From Coffea arabica (lineage: Eukaryota; Streptophyta; Magnoliopsida; Gentianales; Rubiaceae), in the NCBI RefSeq assembly GCF_036785885.1, contig NC_092317.1:2854501-2918500 (forward strand): a stretch of 64,000 bases of DNA, read 5' to 3'. Below the pieces are notes generated by a model, which was not told the DNA's origin, searched no databases, and worked only from the letters and a program-made list of their open reading frames with translations. Both the position numbers and the translations under genes were made by a program. Below, in pieces: positions 36,321 to 48,744 of the stretch (within the stretch, counting starts at the first letter, position 1; each line of letters starts with the position of its first letter).

Positions 36321-37010
36321 TGACAGGTGACGAAACTGTGTAATAATAAATACTTACTCACGAAAATATATAAACGAATATAATGGTAAATAAGATTGTT
36401 TTTACAGGGACCAGGAGAAGAATTTGTCTCTTTCCAAATAAAAACTAATTGAGAGTTTTGAGAAATTAAAATTAAAATAAATGATCAGCGTAAATAAAAA
36501 ATAATTAAATTAAGACAAATTAAATTCAAATCAAGAATAAACAAGCTCTAGTCAAGGAAAAAATTTCAAAAGTGGTTCATAAAACAGTTCATCAATGCAA
36601 TAATTATTTCATCTATACATTAAAAAACAGGTTATAGTTGCCAATATGCGATGACAACCAACTTTTTCTTACCGTCTCGATAGTTAAAGTACGTCCGTTA
36701 ACTACTTTCCTAACCAAAAAATAACGCTAGGTACCCCCAGAGAATTTAATTTTTTGATTACATTATAAAATAGAAAAATCATGTTCTAATCAATAAACAC
36801 ACTACCAAAATTTATTTAAATTAGATTATATGTTTTCCTAACATCACGCGAGTCACCATTAATTTAAAATAATTAAATAATTATGAATTTAATTGTCTTA
36901 AGTGGCGTTAGTTTGCTAAGGTGAATTAAATATCGGGTGCTTTTGATATTCAATCAACAAAACAACCATAAAAAATTAAATTAGAAAAAATATATGAATA
37001 CTAACAAATA
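36321..37010 (-). repeat. 3' LTR, region alignable to the 5' LTR
   Basis: Starts tgacaggtgacg on the plus strand and aligns along its length with 41,798-42,480, including the shared cacgaaaatatataaacgaa and ggttatagttgccaa. Sequence from 37,010 to about 39,235 is probably the remaining U3 of this LTR plus 3' untranslated region, but the counterpart is missing on the right, so its inner end is not fixed. No gene is seen in 37,010-39,280. Confidence 0.7.
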
Positions 37011-39282
37011 GAAGAAATAGGTAAAATAATTAGATCTTACAGATGCAGTTGAACCAAATCGTTCACTATCTCTTGACTAGAAAAAGAAAATTGGTTGCCT
37101 TCCATTGGGAATAAACCAAGCAACTTCATTGATAAATGTTGTATCAGCTGGGTTCGATAATAGACAATGAAAGGGAAAAGAAAAGCCAAGAAACGACCGC
37201 CCCTCGTTCTTGCCTCTAGTCCCGGCTAAATAAATAGATTCTCTCTCAAAATTTATCAAAAGCCAAATCCTTCCTCGACATGTTTCCTTTCGAAGCTATT
37301 ACTTCTACTAATATTTCTAATTTCCTATGAAAGGAATATTTTCCTAAATTAACATAAGATAATTCATTGTTGTTTTCCAATACAATTTGGAAACACACTT
37401 CTTAGGTCTTCAACTTAAATTGAGAAACTACCACGCACATAATTTTCAACTTCTCCGGACTTGAAGGCTAACTTTAGGTTCGGCCACGAGGAACAAGTTA
37501 AAAATCTTCATTAAACCACTTTTTACTTCATTTCTTGTCAAATTCCTATGGTCAGTACCAATTGTCAAATATAAGTAGAATCCATCTAATGCTATAATAT
37601 TTGGCAAATATCAAGGGAAAATATTCACAATTTAATATCCATTATGCATCCTATCAATTCCTCGCACACCTAAACCATGTTTATTCTTAAGTATGAAAAC
37701 AACCAATCAAACAATCGCGTTCAAACAGTGGCTATCACTCAAATCATTTATTGCCAACGTATAATTAAAACACACGTCAAGCATTAGTGGCTAGTTTTTA
37801 AGAAATATCTCTCCGATTAGTTTTTAAAACCAATAACTTTTTCACTTTCTAAATCACTAATCTAAGAATATAAATATTCAACCAACATTCATTAGCAAAT
37901 AGTTCGACTATTAAGCAAAATCTCAATACTAAAACTCATGGATTAGTAGGCTAACCATTCACATACTCTTACTTTCATATACATTTTTTCATTTTTCACC
38001 ATTAGCACAACTTTTTTCTCCTTTCTAAGATGTCCTTATATTTGATTTTTTCCTATTTTTAGGGGGAATGCTTGGTTCTTAACCATTCAAGTTTTTTAAC
38101 CTGAATTTCAGCATCTACCAAATAAATCAATCCGGTTACTCAATTCTCATTGCCATCGAATCACATACTTATAATTATTGTCACTTTTTAATGCGAAAGT
38201 CGACACTTGTGATAAAAATTCCCTGTTACCAGACAGCGATAATTAGTGCAGTATAGCCAACTACTTGTCATAAATAAGTATCAAAAATAAAATTAAAAAC
38301 CACATCAACCTACTTCATTTTTCAACTACGAAGAACTAAAATTAATAATTGAACCAATATTTATTAAAAATGTCAAAAAATATTTACAATTCATAAAATC
38401 TCAAATATCATCAGAGAGATACTTTTAGATCTTACTATATCATACTTAACACATTAATATATAAAATCTTAGTAATAAAAAATTTGAGACATTTAGCCAT
38501 TATTGATTAGAATTAACCACAAAATTGCACAAAAATGAAAAAAAATAAATAAAATTCAAAAACTTTAACAAAAAGTTCAATCTAAACGCCTAAAAGGAAT
38601 AGTACCACTATACTATACCCCCCAAAAGAATCGAAAGGGAACAACAAAACTTTTTTGATCAGCGAGGGGGGTATAGCAGCTATGGATAAGGGGCAAAAGG
38701 AGGAGTACAATAGACAGAATGGTTGCAGCGCTGACCATAACTAGCAAAGGCGAGCAGTGATGATGACGTCCAAACTCGATGACATTTTCTAAATGGCGAT
38801 GGAAAAGAGTTCGTCGTTTGGAATATAAGGGGGAAAGAAAAAAAATGAAAAGAAAGAAAGAGATAAGGAAAAAGAAAGAAAAGAAAAGAAAGAGAATAAT
38901 TAGAATTTTGGGATTTTTTTGCTCCCCTTTGTTGGAATAAGACGCGGGCATGTCTTATTACTCTGTAGTTTTCTAATAATGATTTTGAAATTTTTACGAG
39001 ATTCAGCGCGCTCTCAAAACGTGGCACGTTTTGTTTCCCGGTTGTCTTTTGAAATTTTTGAAATTGAAATATGAACTTGCCAGTCAGTTAGACGTGGGCA
39101 CGCCTTGCTGGATAGCAGTTTTCTATCCACTAAAATAGTAAAACGAAAGTCAAACACATAAAATATAAGAAATTTAAACTAAAAATAATAAAAATGATAA
39201 CAATGAACTTAAAATTGAATTAGGTTGTCTCCTAATAAGTGCCTTTTTTTAACGTTCTTGGTTAGACATAATGTATCATTTT

Positions 39283-41337
39283 TCAATTCAATTGTAATTC
39301 AAACTTTCTTGCAATTGATGAAATTTCTCCAGGATCCAAATCACCACTATATATAATCACCTTCTTTAACTTTTTATCCATTTTCACATCATAAGTTACT
39401 TTTAACCCATGATGCTTGGTCGCAACAATTTTTAACTTACCCCTGTAATTAGATTCAGAAAATTCTCGCACAAAGAGATTAATAGTATAAATGACAAACA
39501 TAAAATGAGAGTTAATAGGATATTTCATTGCGTCAAAAATATTAAAATGGATTACTTCTTCAACAAATTCTATCGTAAGAATAACCTTACTAACATCAAT
39601 CTTAGTTTGAATAGTACTCAAGAAGGATTTCCCTAATATAATGGGTGATGAATTTGAAACGCTTCTATCATTCATCTAAAGCACATAAAAATTAGTAGGA
39701 AAAACTAAATCCATTAACTTGCACTAAAATATCTTCAATCACCCCATCCGAATAAGCAAATGAATAATTAGATAATTAAATTATTATCCCCGTTTCTTTT
39801 CAAAAATCCTAAATTTAGAGAATCATAAATAGATTTAGATATCACATTAATAGAAGTCCTAAATCTAGTATGATATTTTTTAATTCTAAAATATCCAATC
39901 GTACAGGGGATAGTAAACATACCTGAATCCCCACATTTAAGTGTTAGTTTTCTTTGTAAAATCACTGAAACATTTTCATCTACATGATTTGCTCATCCCC
40001 TTTTAATTTCTTCTTATTAATGCACAAGTTCTTAAAAAATTTAGTACATTTTGATACTTGTTTGATTGTTTCAATAAAGAGATATTGATTGCCATCTTCC
40101 GGAACATCTCCAAAATTTCTTTTTCTTTGACTTGTCGTTTTGACATCTCCAACCTATTAGGGAAAGGTTGGGGTTAGTATTAATTTTAATTGAAGAGTCC
40201 AAAGTTACCACAAGAGTTGCCTTGTTTATTTCTTCTTTTTTCAACTCATTTTCAATTTGATTTTCGCTCTTATCCTTCGAAACTATAGTTTTGGACCTTT
40301 CAATTTCCTTTCCACTTTGAAGGGTCATGGCGCTAACGTTCTTAGAATTCACCTCAATCTGAGAAAGGAGTCTTCCTTTCTCTTGAGACTCCAAGCAATG
40401 TATTGTATGGGTCATATGACTCATCTGATTTTATATATCTCGTATACTTGGCTTCGTTTTTTGTTGGAATTGCAAAGTATTAGAAACCAATATTTTTAGC
40501 ATATCTTCTAGATGGTTATGAATTAGGAGTAACGGGTTAAGGTCTTGATAGATACTGCAGTTGGAATCCTTGCTGTCTATTGGAAAAGAAATTTTGTTGC
40601 TTATTTTTCTCATAACTGAAATTTGGGTGGTCCCTACAACCTAAATTGTATGTGTTGGAATAAGAATTATATTGTTTGCATGGCGCAGACACGTTACCAT
40701 CCATGTTCATTTGTTCAACACTATCATCCTGTAGCATCGGGCATTTATTAGTAAGATGGCTAGTATCTTTGCAAATTTCACACGCCTTGACTTGTTCCCT
40801 ACTGCCATCTGTCAAATCATAGATGTTAATTCAGACAATTGCACTTGAAGTAATGAAATATTCACCTCGTTCACTCGACGAGTTGGCACATCATCCCATG
40901 TGCCAAATTATTGGGAATTATCAGCCGTCTCTTCAATCAAATCCCAAGTTTATCGAGGAGTCTTGTTCACTAATGCACCTTCACTTGTGGCATTAGTGAT
41001 GCTTCTATTTCTATAGAGTAAGCTTTTATAAAAGTATTGAATGAGCAATTGATCACTGATTTGGTGCTGCAGGCAATTGGTGCACAATTTTTTAAATATT
41101 TTTCAATGCATAGATATTCTCTGGGTTGCTGCTTAATACCATAAATTTCTTTTTACAAATTGGTAGTTTGGGATGTAGAAAAATTTTTAGAAAAATTTTT
41201 TTCTTCATATCTATCCATGTTGTAATGCTCCCCACGAGCAAATAGTATAGCCAATTTTTGACAGCTTCTTTTAATGAAAAATGGAAGGCTCGCATCTTAA
41301 TCTGCTCCTCTGTGACAACAAGTGGCTTCATACTCAA
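39283..41337 (-). pseudogene. gypsy gag and aspartic protease remnants
   Basis: Minus-strand fragments in gag-pol order, separated by stops and frameshifts. 41,092-41,337 holds a retrotransposon gag core (VTEEQIKMRAFHFSLKEA, then NWLYYLLVGSITTW). 40,537-40,815 holds a CCHC zinc knuckle, CEICKDTSHLTNKCP. 40,071-40,424 carries AMTLQSGKEIE. 39,283-39,675 holds a retropepsin-like segment (SSPIILGKSFLSTIQTKIDV, then FNIFDAMKYP) that stops normally after about 130 codons. In an autonomous element reverse transcriptase would follow; here the internal region ends. Confidence 0.8.
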
Positions 41338-41772
41338 ACAGACAACGATGAACTTGTTAAGGTGTTTGTGGGACTCTTCACCTGATAAACTATGAAAATT
41401 AGGTAAGATGTAAATTAATCTTGATTTTGATTCATATGTTACATTTTTAACAAAATCAGAAAAAGTAATGACGTTACTGATTTAAATCAGGAGCAGCCAA
41501 CTCCGTTAAGGCCCGGTTATTGTTTGTCATCGTAACTTCTTCCTGCTCAGAATCATAGGAAGAATCCAATAAATTCACAACCAAATTAAACCCCAGAGAT
41601 GCAGCAAATGATTGTTCTCCCTTTCATATTCTAGTTTCTTTTCACAACCTACGTGCAGTCTTCTTAACCTCGGGATTGAAGATTAAATCACTTGTACGAG
41701 AAAAATAAGGTATAAACTAGCAAAAATATCAAAAACTAAAATAAAATAAATACAAAAAAATTAATCAACGCC

Positions 41773-41792
41773 AATCCCCGACAACGACGCTA
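41773..41792 (-). promoter_or_regulatory. Primer-binding site, tRNA-Asp type, decayed
   Basis: The plus strand reads aatccccgacaacgacgcta, five bases inside the 5' LTR. Plant tRNA-Asp ends in aatccccggcaacggcgcca-type sequence (the TGGCGCCGTTGCCGGGGAT primer site of many gypsy elements). The mismatches are G-to-A or C-to-T changes at CG or CNG positions, the pattern expected from deamination of methylated cytosines. Confidence 0.75.
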
Positions 41793-41797
41793 AAAAT

Positions 41798-42480
41798 TGA
41801 CAGGTGTCGATCTTATGCAATAATATATTCCTGCTCACGAAAATATATAAACGAATATAATATTAAATAGAGCCATTTTCACAAGGATTAGGGAAAGAAT
41901 TTATCTCGGTTCAAGTAAAAAACTAATTGGGAATTTTGAGAAATTAAAATTAAAATAAATGAGCAATGTAAATAAAAATAATTGAACTAAGATAAATTAA
42001 ATTCAAATCAAGAATAAACAAACTCTAGATAAGGAAATAATTTCGGAAGTGGTTCATACAACAGCTCATCGATAGAATGATTATTTCAATTACTCGTTAA
42101 TAAACAGGTTATAGTTGCCAAATACGCGATGACAATCAATTTTTTCTTACCATCTCGATAGTTAAACTATACCAGTTAACTATTTTTCTAACCAAGAAAC
42201 AATCCTAAGCATATCCATAGAATTTAATTTCTTGATAGTCTTAAAAATTAAAAAAGTCCTATTCTAATCGATAAAATCACTACTTGAATTTATTTAAATT
42301 AGATCATATATTTTCTTAACATGAAACGAATCACGTTAGGCACCACTAATTGAAAATAATTAAACAATTACAGATTTAACTTAACTGGCGTTAGTTTGCT
42401 AAGTTGAATTAAATATCGAGTGCCCTTAATATTCAATCAACAAAACAACCATGAGAAATTAAATCAGAAAACGTACGAAT
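41798..42480 (-). repeat. 5' LTR, part left of the LINE
   Basis: Aligns with 36,321-37,010. The LTR is broken at 42,480 by the LINE and resumes at 48,736 with actaacaaa, matching the left LTR at 37,000-37,008. Confidence 0.75.
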
Positions 42481-42572
42481 TTTTTTTTATCGAAACGTTA
42501 GGATCATTTTCATTCCAAAGTGTAAACCACACAGTACGAGCAAATGCTCGAAATATCTGTACAAACCAGAGC

Positions 42573-45500
42573 TCAAAAGCACTGAGGAACAATCCATTCC
42601 TCATCCACTATTATGCCAAAGGCATGATGACTTAAACATTTACTTCTTTCTATTCTTTCATCCCTAACAGACCTAAACAAGCACATGCGAAACAATCTCT
42701 GCATGTTAAGAATGTCCTCTATCAAAGTAGCTAAACTGCTGTTGGAGGGGCACCTATTCTTCATCTGTCTCATCAGATCTTGGTTATGGAAATGGATCGC
42801 AATTCTGCTCCATCCCTGCTCTAGAGCTTTACACAGAATCAGTTTTATGGCCACTGCATCATTAATGGTTATGTTACCCAAACTTCTCTCTCTAAGTGCC
42901 CATTCTGCCAGTAAAGTGTTTGGATGCCTCCGCACTCTGACCCCAATCCCCAAAGGGACTTTCCCTACCTGACTCTCTGTTGCCACCTCCATAACAATTG
43001 TGTCTGCTTCTTCTAGCTCTTGAAAAGGTTCTTCAGTGATGGGAGTTGTTTTTCCTGTGCTTAGCCTAGTTATCCTACTTAAGCTTCCCTCCTGTTCCAA
43101 CCACTCCTTATGGGCTTTACTTATAGTCCTAGCTGGTAAACAACTGCCTTTGTTTTCAAACTCTTTTTTGTTCCTTTCTTTCCACACCTGCCATAAAATG
43201 TTCGCTGTCAGACCAATATGCTCCATCCCTCTTGGCCTTCTCCTAGCTTCTGATACTGTGATCCGCCATCGTTTAAAACTCCCTTGCTGGTCCACCACAC
43301 CATCCCACTTTATTGGAGCAACCTTCCAGACCTCCTGTGTGTGCGGGCAGCTGAAGAATAAGTGTTCCACTGATTCTTGTTCTTCCCCACACATTCGACA
43401 CACTGGATCTCCCAACCTTGTCTTCCTATAGATTTCAGCTCGCACTGGTAGTGCACCTGTTATGCATTTCCAAATGAAAATTTTGATCTTATGTTTAATG
43501 TTGAGCTTCCATAATGTTTTCCACATTTGTCTGGCTGACTGACTTCCTTCTCTGATGCTTGAACCAGCGGCCTCTACTTGTTCCTTTTCAGCTTCACTTC
43601 TCTCCTTCATAAGGAATTGATAGCCTGAGCTGACCGTATACTGCCCCCCTGCATTATGCTGCCAATAATAACAGTCCTCTCTCCCAGTCAGACTTAAGGG
43701 GATGTTTAAGATCTTCTCAGCATCCTTATGATTGAAATACTTAAAGATGGTGTTCCTATTCCACCTCTGTTGGTTAATTAACTCATGCACCATCTTACAT
43801 TCAGAATTTAGAGGTCTTGGAGTAGTTGGCTTCCCAGAACTGGATCCAGGAATCCATCGATGACCCCAAATACTTGTACTCCTCCCATTGCCAATCCTTC
43901 TAATCATTCCTTGATCAATTAAGCATCTGGCTCCTAGTAATCCTTGCCAGAACCAAGACGCATTCCTATATGTTTTGCATGATAAGATGGAGTCTTTGGG
44001 GAAGTACCTAGCTTTCAGCACTTTACTAACCAGAAGGTTCGGTTTAGTGATTATCCTCCAAATCTGCTTCCCAAGCAAGGCTTTATTATAAGCTTCAATG
44101 TCCTTGAATCCCAGGCCTCCTTCATTCCTCTTCATTGACATTTTCCTCCAGGAAACCCAATGCATTTTATTCTTGCCATTTGTTTCTCCCCACCAGTAGT
44201 TGGCCATCAGAGAGCTGATGTCTTTACACATCTTCCTAGATAGTTTGAAAACAGACATGGCATAAGTAGGCATTGCCATTGACACTGCCTTGAGGAGTAC
44301 TTCCTTACCTGCATTACTCAGAAACTTATTCCTCCAGTCCTGCATCTTACTTCTTATATTTTCCTTGATGAACCCAAAGATCTGGTCATTAGTCCTGGCA
44401 ATCACCATTGACAGCCCCAAATATTTGCCTTGTTTTATCTCTGCCATTCCTCCTATGGAACTGCACACTTCACTTCTAAGCTCCCTCGATACATTCTTGC
44501 TGAAGAAGATAGCTGATTTATCCAAGTTGACCAACTGTCCTGAAGCCTTTTCGTATGTTCTGAGAATTTTCATGATTTCAGTAGCTTGCCTGGTGTTGGC
44601 TTTACAAAAAATGAGTGAGTCGTCAGCAAAGAAAAGGTGAGTGATGAGAGGACCTTGCCTGCTGATCCTCAGACCATTTAAGTCCTTCCTCTCCTCTGCT
44701 TTCTTCAATGGGTTGGAGAATCCTTCTGAGCATATCAGAAATAAGTATGGAGACAGAGGGTCTCCCTGCCTTATTCCCCTTTCTGGAGTAACAAAACCTT
44801 TCGATTCCCCATTGCAGTTGAAGGAATAAGTTACTGAACTCAAGCAGCTAGTAATCCAGTTGATCCATCTTGCACAAAAGCCCATCTTCTGCATCATAGC
44901 TTGCAAAAAATGCCACTCCACTCTATCGTATGCTTTGGCCATGTCAAGCTTAATTGCCATGAAACTTTCTTTCCCTTGTCTTTTATTTTTGAGGTAATGC
45001 ATGTACTCATGACCTAGGATTACATTATCTAAAATCTGCCTATCTGGGATAAAAGCTGATTGGGTGTTGCTAATGCATTTTCCTAGAACCTGTTTCATTC
45101 TATTGGCCAAAATTTTGGAGATGGCTTTGTATATAACACTACACAAGCTGATGGGTCTGAAGTTCTTCAAGCAAGAAGGGTGCAAAGTTTTGGGTGTGAT
45201 TTATAGATTTTAGCATGTGGCCTGAGCTGAAAAAGGCTTGAATGGCTGGAGTTAGATCCCCTTTGATAATGCTCCAAAACCTTTGAAAGAACAAGGGGGA
45301 CATGCCATCCTGACCTGGGGCTTTATCAGACTGCATGGAAAAAATAGCTGACTGAATTTCTTCTTCCTCTACTGGTTTAGTCAAATTTGTATTCATATCC
45401 TGAGTAATAGAGTGGGGAATACCCTCAAGGATCTCTGCCATCTCATTCCTTCATCCACTTGTAAACAATTCTCGAAAGAACCCAGAAATTTCTGATACTA

Positions 45501-46668
45501 TTTTTTCTTCACTTTCAGCCCAAGAGCCATTCTCCCTCTGCAGTTTTCTGATTCTATTCTTAATCCTTCTCCCCTTCACCAAGGCATGGAAGTACTTGGT
45601 GTTTTTATCTCCTTCCCTGAGCCAGTCAAGTCTAGCCTTTTGGCTCCAGAATTTCTCCTCCTCCTGATATGCTTCCTTAAGCTGGTGTTTAAGCTCAGTC
45701 CTCTTCTCCTTCTTACTGGGAGCCTCAGAGCTACTTAAGGCCTCCAGTCTTTCCTTTACCTCTGCAATTTTCCTTTTAGAGTTTGCAGCAAACGTGTTCC
45801 TCCATTTTAGTAACTCAATTCTACAGTTCCTGATTTTCCTTGTTATCTTAAACATTCTTGAACCAGGTTCATCCCTTTGCCAAGCTTGCTCGACTACCTG
45901 TTGCACCCCTTCCTTATGCAACCATCTTTTATCAAAAAAGAACCTTTGTTTCCTTTTCCCCTTTTCTGGATCAGTGTCTAAGCACAAAATGCTGTGGTCA
46001 GAAGCATAAGTGTCCATATGCTGGCATTTAGCTTTATCAAAAGTTTGCACCCATTCATAACTGGCCAAGCATCTGTCTAATCTTTGCCTAATTTCTCCTT
46101 CATTCTCCCAATGATTACTCCAAGTCCATGGGTGTCCCTCAAAGCCTATATCTATTAAGTTACTCTGCTCTATAAAGGTCTTAAAATCCCTGAAGCTGCT
46201 CTCCTCTCTGAAAACACTCCCCCATTTTTCTCCATTTGACACTATATCATTAAAATCACCTGCTATCATGTATCTATCTCCCCACAACCTGCTCCTATCT
46301 CTCAAAACTCTCCATTGTTCCTTACTTATCTGTCCATCACAACTCGCATAAACTCCTATAAACCACCAGTCACAATGCTTATCATCATCCTCTAACCTGA
46401 CTTCAATAGTGAAGGCTGTTAGATTAACTTCCAGAACTTGTGTACCCTCTTTCCAAAAAACTGCCATTCCTCCTGCCTTGTGCATGGCTTCTACCACTGC
46501 ACTGTTGTCAAAACGTAAGCTTCTAGCAATCCTATCCAAAATCTGTTTTCTATTTTTTGTCTCACTTAGGAAAATAAAGCTTGGAGAGAGGAGGTTATTA
46601 ACCTCCCTCAGGTGGGGAACTGTCAAGGGGCTCCCCACTCCTTGACAATTCCACACCAAAGCCCTCAT
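42573..46668 (-). pseudogene. LINE ORF2: endonuclease, reverse transcriptase, RNase H-like
   Basis: The frame begins with an APE-type endonuclease (MRALVWNCQGVGSP, ...FLSETK, GDFND, SDHSILCL). A TGA at 45,451-45,453 interrupts it after FFRELFTSG, and the same frame resumes immediately. A one-base frameshift near 45,195 then separates it from the 870-codon reverse transcriptase part, which has FRPISLCSVIYK, the catalytic FFADDSLIF, a zf-RVT motif (CRMCGEEQESVEHLFFSC) and a C-terminal RNase H-like segment ending at 42,573. The protein breaks predict loss of autonomous activity, although each domain is well preserved. ORF2 starts inside the ORF1 stop codon (ATGA). Confidence 0.92.
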
Positions 46669-48143
46669 TTCCCTTGGGGGGCCCTATAAGGGAGAGACCC
46701 CACCTCCACCTCAGACAAACCTGTGTATCCAGACAGCTCAAGAGCCTTAGCTTTTTTGCCTACTGGCTCTTTCGAATACACATCCTCCATTTCCTCATCA
46801 AAGACCAGCATCTTTCTCTTACCACTACCCCCAACGAAAGCTTCCTGTCCATTTCTCTCTCTCAAAGGCCTTCTTGTCTTAACAGGAGATTTCAGCTTTT
46901 TATAAGACCTTTTAACTTGCTTTGTCATAGCTCCTTGCCTCTTTACCTCACAAAGGCTTTTCTCCTGCATAGCTGCCTCAAAGACTGGTATCTCTTGTAG
47001 ACTGTTCTCCTGCTCCAGCCATTTTGCACTCTCATCTCTAACCTCAACCATTTCCTCCTCTACTACTAAAGTCACTCTTTTCTCAGTTCTGACCTGCGAT
47101 ATCAGCAAGAGGTCCTGATTTTCCTTAGTCAAGGCCTGAGAGCCATCACTGAGGTCCCTATCCTTTCCACTACTGTCCCCTTTATATGGGGGGCTACTTC
47201 GAAGATTTTCCACCCTTTCCTTCTCCTGCTCTTTAACAACCTCTGGAGAACTCTTCGTTCCTAGCCCTGAAGACCTCAACGTCTCCAGGATTTTCTCTCC
47301 AGCCTGCATCCTGGTCCTTTCCCTCTCAACCATTTCTCCATTCTGAAACTTCCAATACCTTTTATCCTTCACCAGGTCCTCTCTCACTGTCCTATCCTTT
47401 GTTGGACTTCTATTACTTCCTGCTCTCAGCCACGGCCCATATTGATTCTCCAAGAGGGTCCCTGATGAATTCCTTTGTTCTTGACACGTACGTTCCCCGT
47501 GCCCAACTATACCACAGCTGTAACAGAAATCCGGGCATCTTTCATATTTAAAGGCAACCCATTTGAGTGACTCTGCTACATTAACCAACGTTCCTCTGAG
47601 GAGGGGTTTAGACAAATCTACCAGGGCAAGAACTTTAAGATGTCTTCCCTCTTTTCCTCCTGCCTGAGGTATAATCACTTCTTTTGCTTCTCTAAAAACT
47701 GCGCCAATCTTTCTCCCTACCTCCTTGGACAGCCAGTGCACTGGCAGATTCCACATTTGTACCCACAAAAGTGCAGTTGTAAAAGCTCCATAGTTATCTT
47801 CTACTCCCTCAGACCATCTGTTCAGCACTAGAACTTGGTTGTCCATTATCCAAGGACCTCCTGTCACTATCCTTTCTTTCTCTTCTACATTTGGGATATT
47901 AAACTGGAATAGATTCGGTCCTAACTCCATAACAGTCAAGTTCCTGGGGTAGCTCCATGCTGCTGTCACGAAGTTTTTCACTCCCGTAAAGTTGGCAATT
48001 TTTTCCCCCATAATTCTCCCTATCAAACTGTCTGCACAATCTCTCCTCCCACTACTAAGGTCCTCAAGCTCCAACTTAGCTCCTGATATCTCGTTCCCTT
48101 CCAGAGAAAACTTTTGTAACAATTCAGCCAGGTCTCCCTCCAT
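46665..48143 (-). CDS. LINE ORF1: DUF4283/CCHC nucleic-acid-binding protein
   Basis: Intact frame of 492 codons from MEGDLAELLQ; the same frame is open upstream to 48,275 but that part looks like 5' UTR. The N-terminal half is the DUF4283-type domain of plant LINE ORF1 proteins (FNIPNVEEKERIVTGGPWIM, then ALLWVQMWNLPVHWLS). It is followed by a CCHC zinc knuckle, CYSCGIVGHGERTC, and a long charged, low-complexity C-terminal region. It would bind LINE RNA and form the ribonucleoprotein particle. It ends TGA at 46,665-46,667, overlapping the ORF2 ATG by 4 nt. Confidence 0.9.
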   Translation of the reverse strand: MEGDLAELLQKFSLEGNEISGAKLELEDLSSGRRDCADSLIGRIMGEKIANFTGVKNFVTAAWSYPRNLTVMELGPNLFQFNIPNVEEKERIVTGGPWIMDNQVLVLNRWSEGVEDNYGAFTTALLWVQMWNLPVHWLSKEVGRKIGAVFREAKEVIIPQAGGKEGRHLKVLALVDLSKPLLRGTLVNVAESLKWVAFKYERCPDFCYSCGIVGHGERTCQEQRNSSGTLLENQYGPWLRAGSNRSPTKDRTVREDLVKDKRYWKFQNGEMVERERTRMQAGEKILETLRSSGLGTKSSPEVVKEQEKERVENLRSSPPYKGDSSGKDRDLSDGSQALTKENQDLLLISQVRTEKRVTLVVEEEMVEVRDESAKWLEQENSLQEIPVFEAAMQEKSLCEVKRQGAMTKQVKRSYKKLKSPVKTRRPLRERNGQEAFVGGSGKRKMLVFDEEMEDVYSKEPVGKKAKALELSGYTGLSEVEVGSLPYRAPQGK

Positions 48144-48744
48144 AGATGAGCTAGAGATGCTAGCGGGTATTCCTTCTACGTACTTAGGAAGAAAGAACTC
48201 TTCGACTTCCAGACAGGAAAAAACAAAAACACGAACCCAAGAGAAGAAAAACAGACAACGTAAGAAAAGGCTCACAGAAGGCCTACCTTACAGAGAGAAT
48301 ACTTTAGAAAAAGACATAACAAGGTTGACCACACAACAAGACGACAGACAAGGGTCTCAGACAACTCCAAAACACTACCAGACATGTACTACCTCAGAAA
48401 TAGGAACAAGTAAAAGTAAAGGGCAAACAAGATTCACCTGGCTTTCAGCTACCATAAAGTGGAGACTTTAAGATGTCCGTTGTTCCCTCAGGAGAGACCT
48501 CCTAGAAGCTCTCTGAGTGCGATAGTTGAGCTGCATTAAACAAGCATTTGATGCAGACCAGATCGGTAGTGGTGATGTTCATCGAAGTTAGATTGGAAGG
48601 TGTTGATTAGCCATAAATTTTGAAAAAGTTTGAATTTTGAAGAACTCCCACCAAAAGGGAGGTAAGCTCTTATCCCAAGAGAGAGCGTCATCTACGCAAA
48701 GAGAGGAGTCACTTTACGTCAGAAAACGTACGAATACTAACAAA

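Larger units (their letters stand above)
42464..48735 (-). mobile_element. Full-length L1-type LINE with 17-bp TSD
   Basis: The element body is 42,481-48,718 (6,238 bp), reading on the minus strand. A perfect 17-bp target duplication, tcagaaaacgtacgaat, lies at 42,464-42,480 and 48,719-48,735. The 3' poly(A) is the T run at 42,481-42,488. Both LINE reading frames are present, with a roughly 575-bp 5' UTR and roughly 90-bp 3' UTR. It is inserted in the 5' LTR of the gypsy element. An intact target duplication and only two ORF2 lesions indicate a fairly recent insertion. Confidence 0.95.
36321..48744 (-). mobile_element. Degenerate gag-protease-only Ty3/gypsy element, split by a LINE
   Basis: Minus-strand LTR element inserted in copy B only. 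The 3' LTR lies on the left from 36,321 and is similar to the right LTR up to about 37,010. The 5' LTR is 41,798-42,480, continued at 48,736-48,744 across the LINE. The LTR outer end is CACCTGTCA on the minus strand. The internal part holds a tRNA-Asp primer-binding site, a broken gag and a protease domain, but no reverse transcriptase, RNase H or integrase. The right LTR loses similarity early, so one LTR has probably lost most of its U3. The element is old, judging by LTR divergence and many stops. Confidence 0.75.

Noticed and set aside
43036-43431. 131-codon plus-strand frame
   Set aside because: Antisense to the LINE ORF2, which has clear domain motifs; the plus frame has none.
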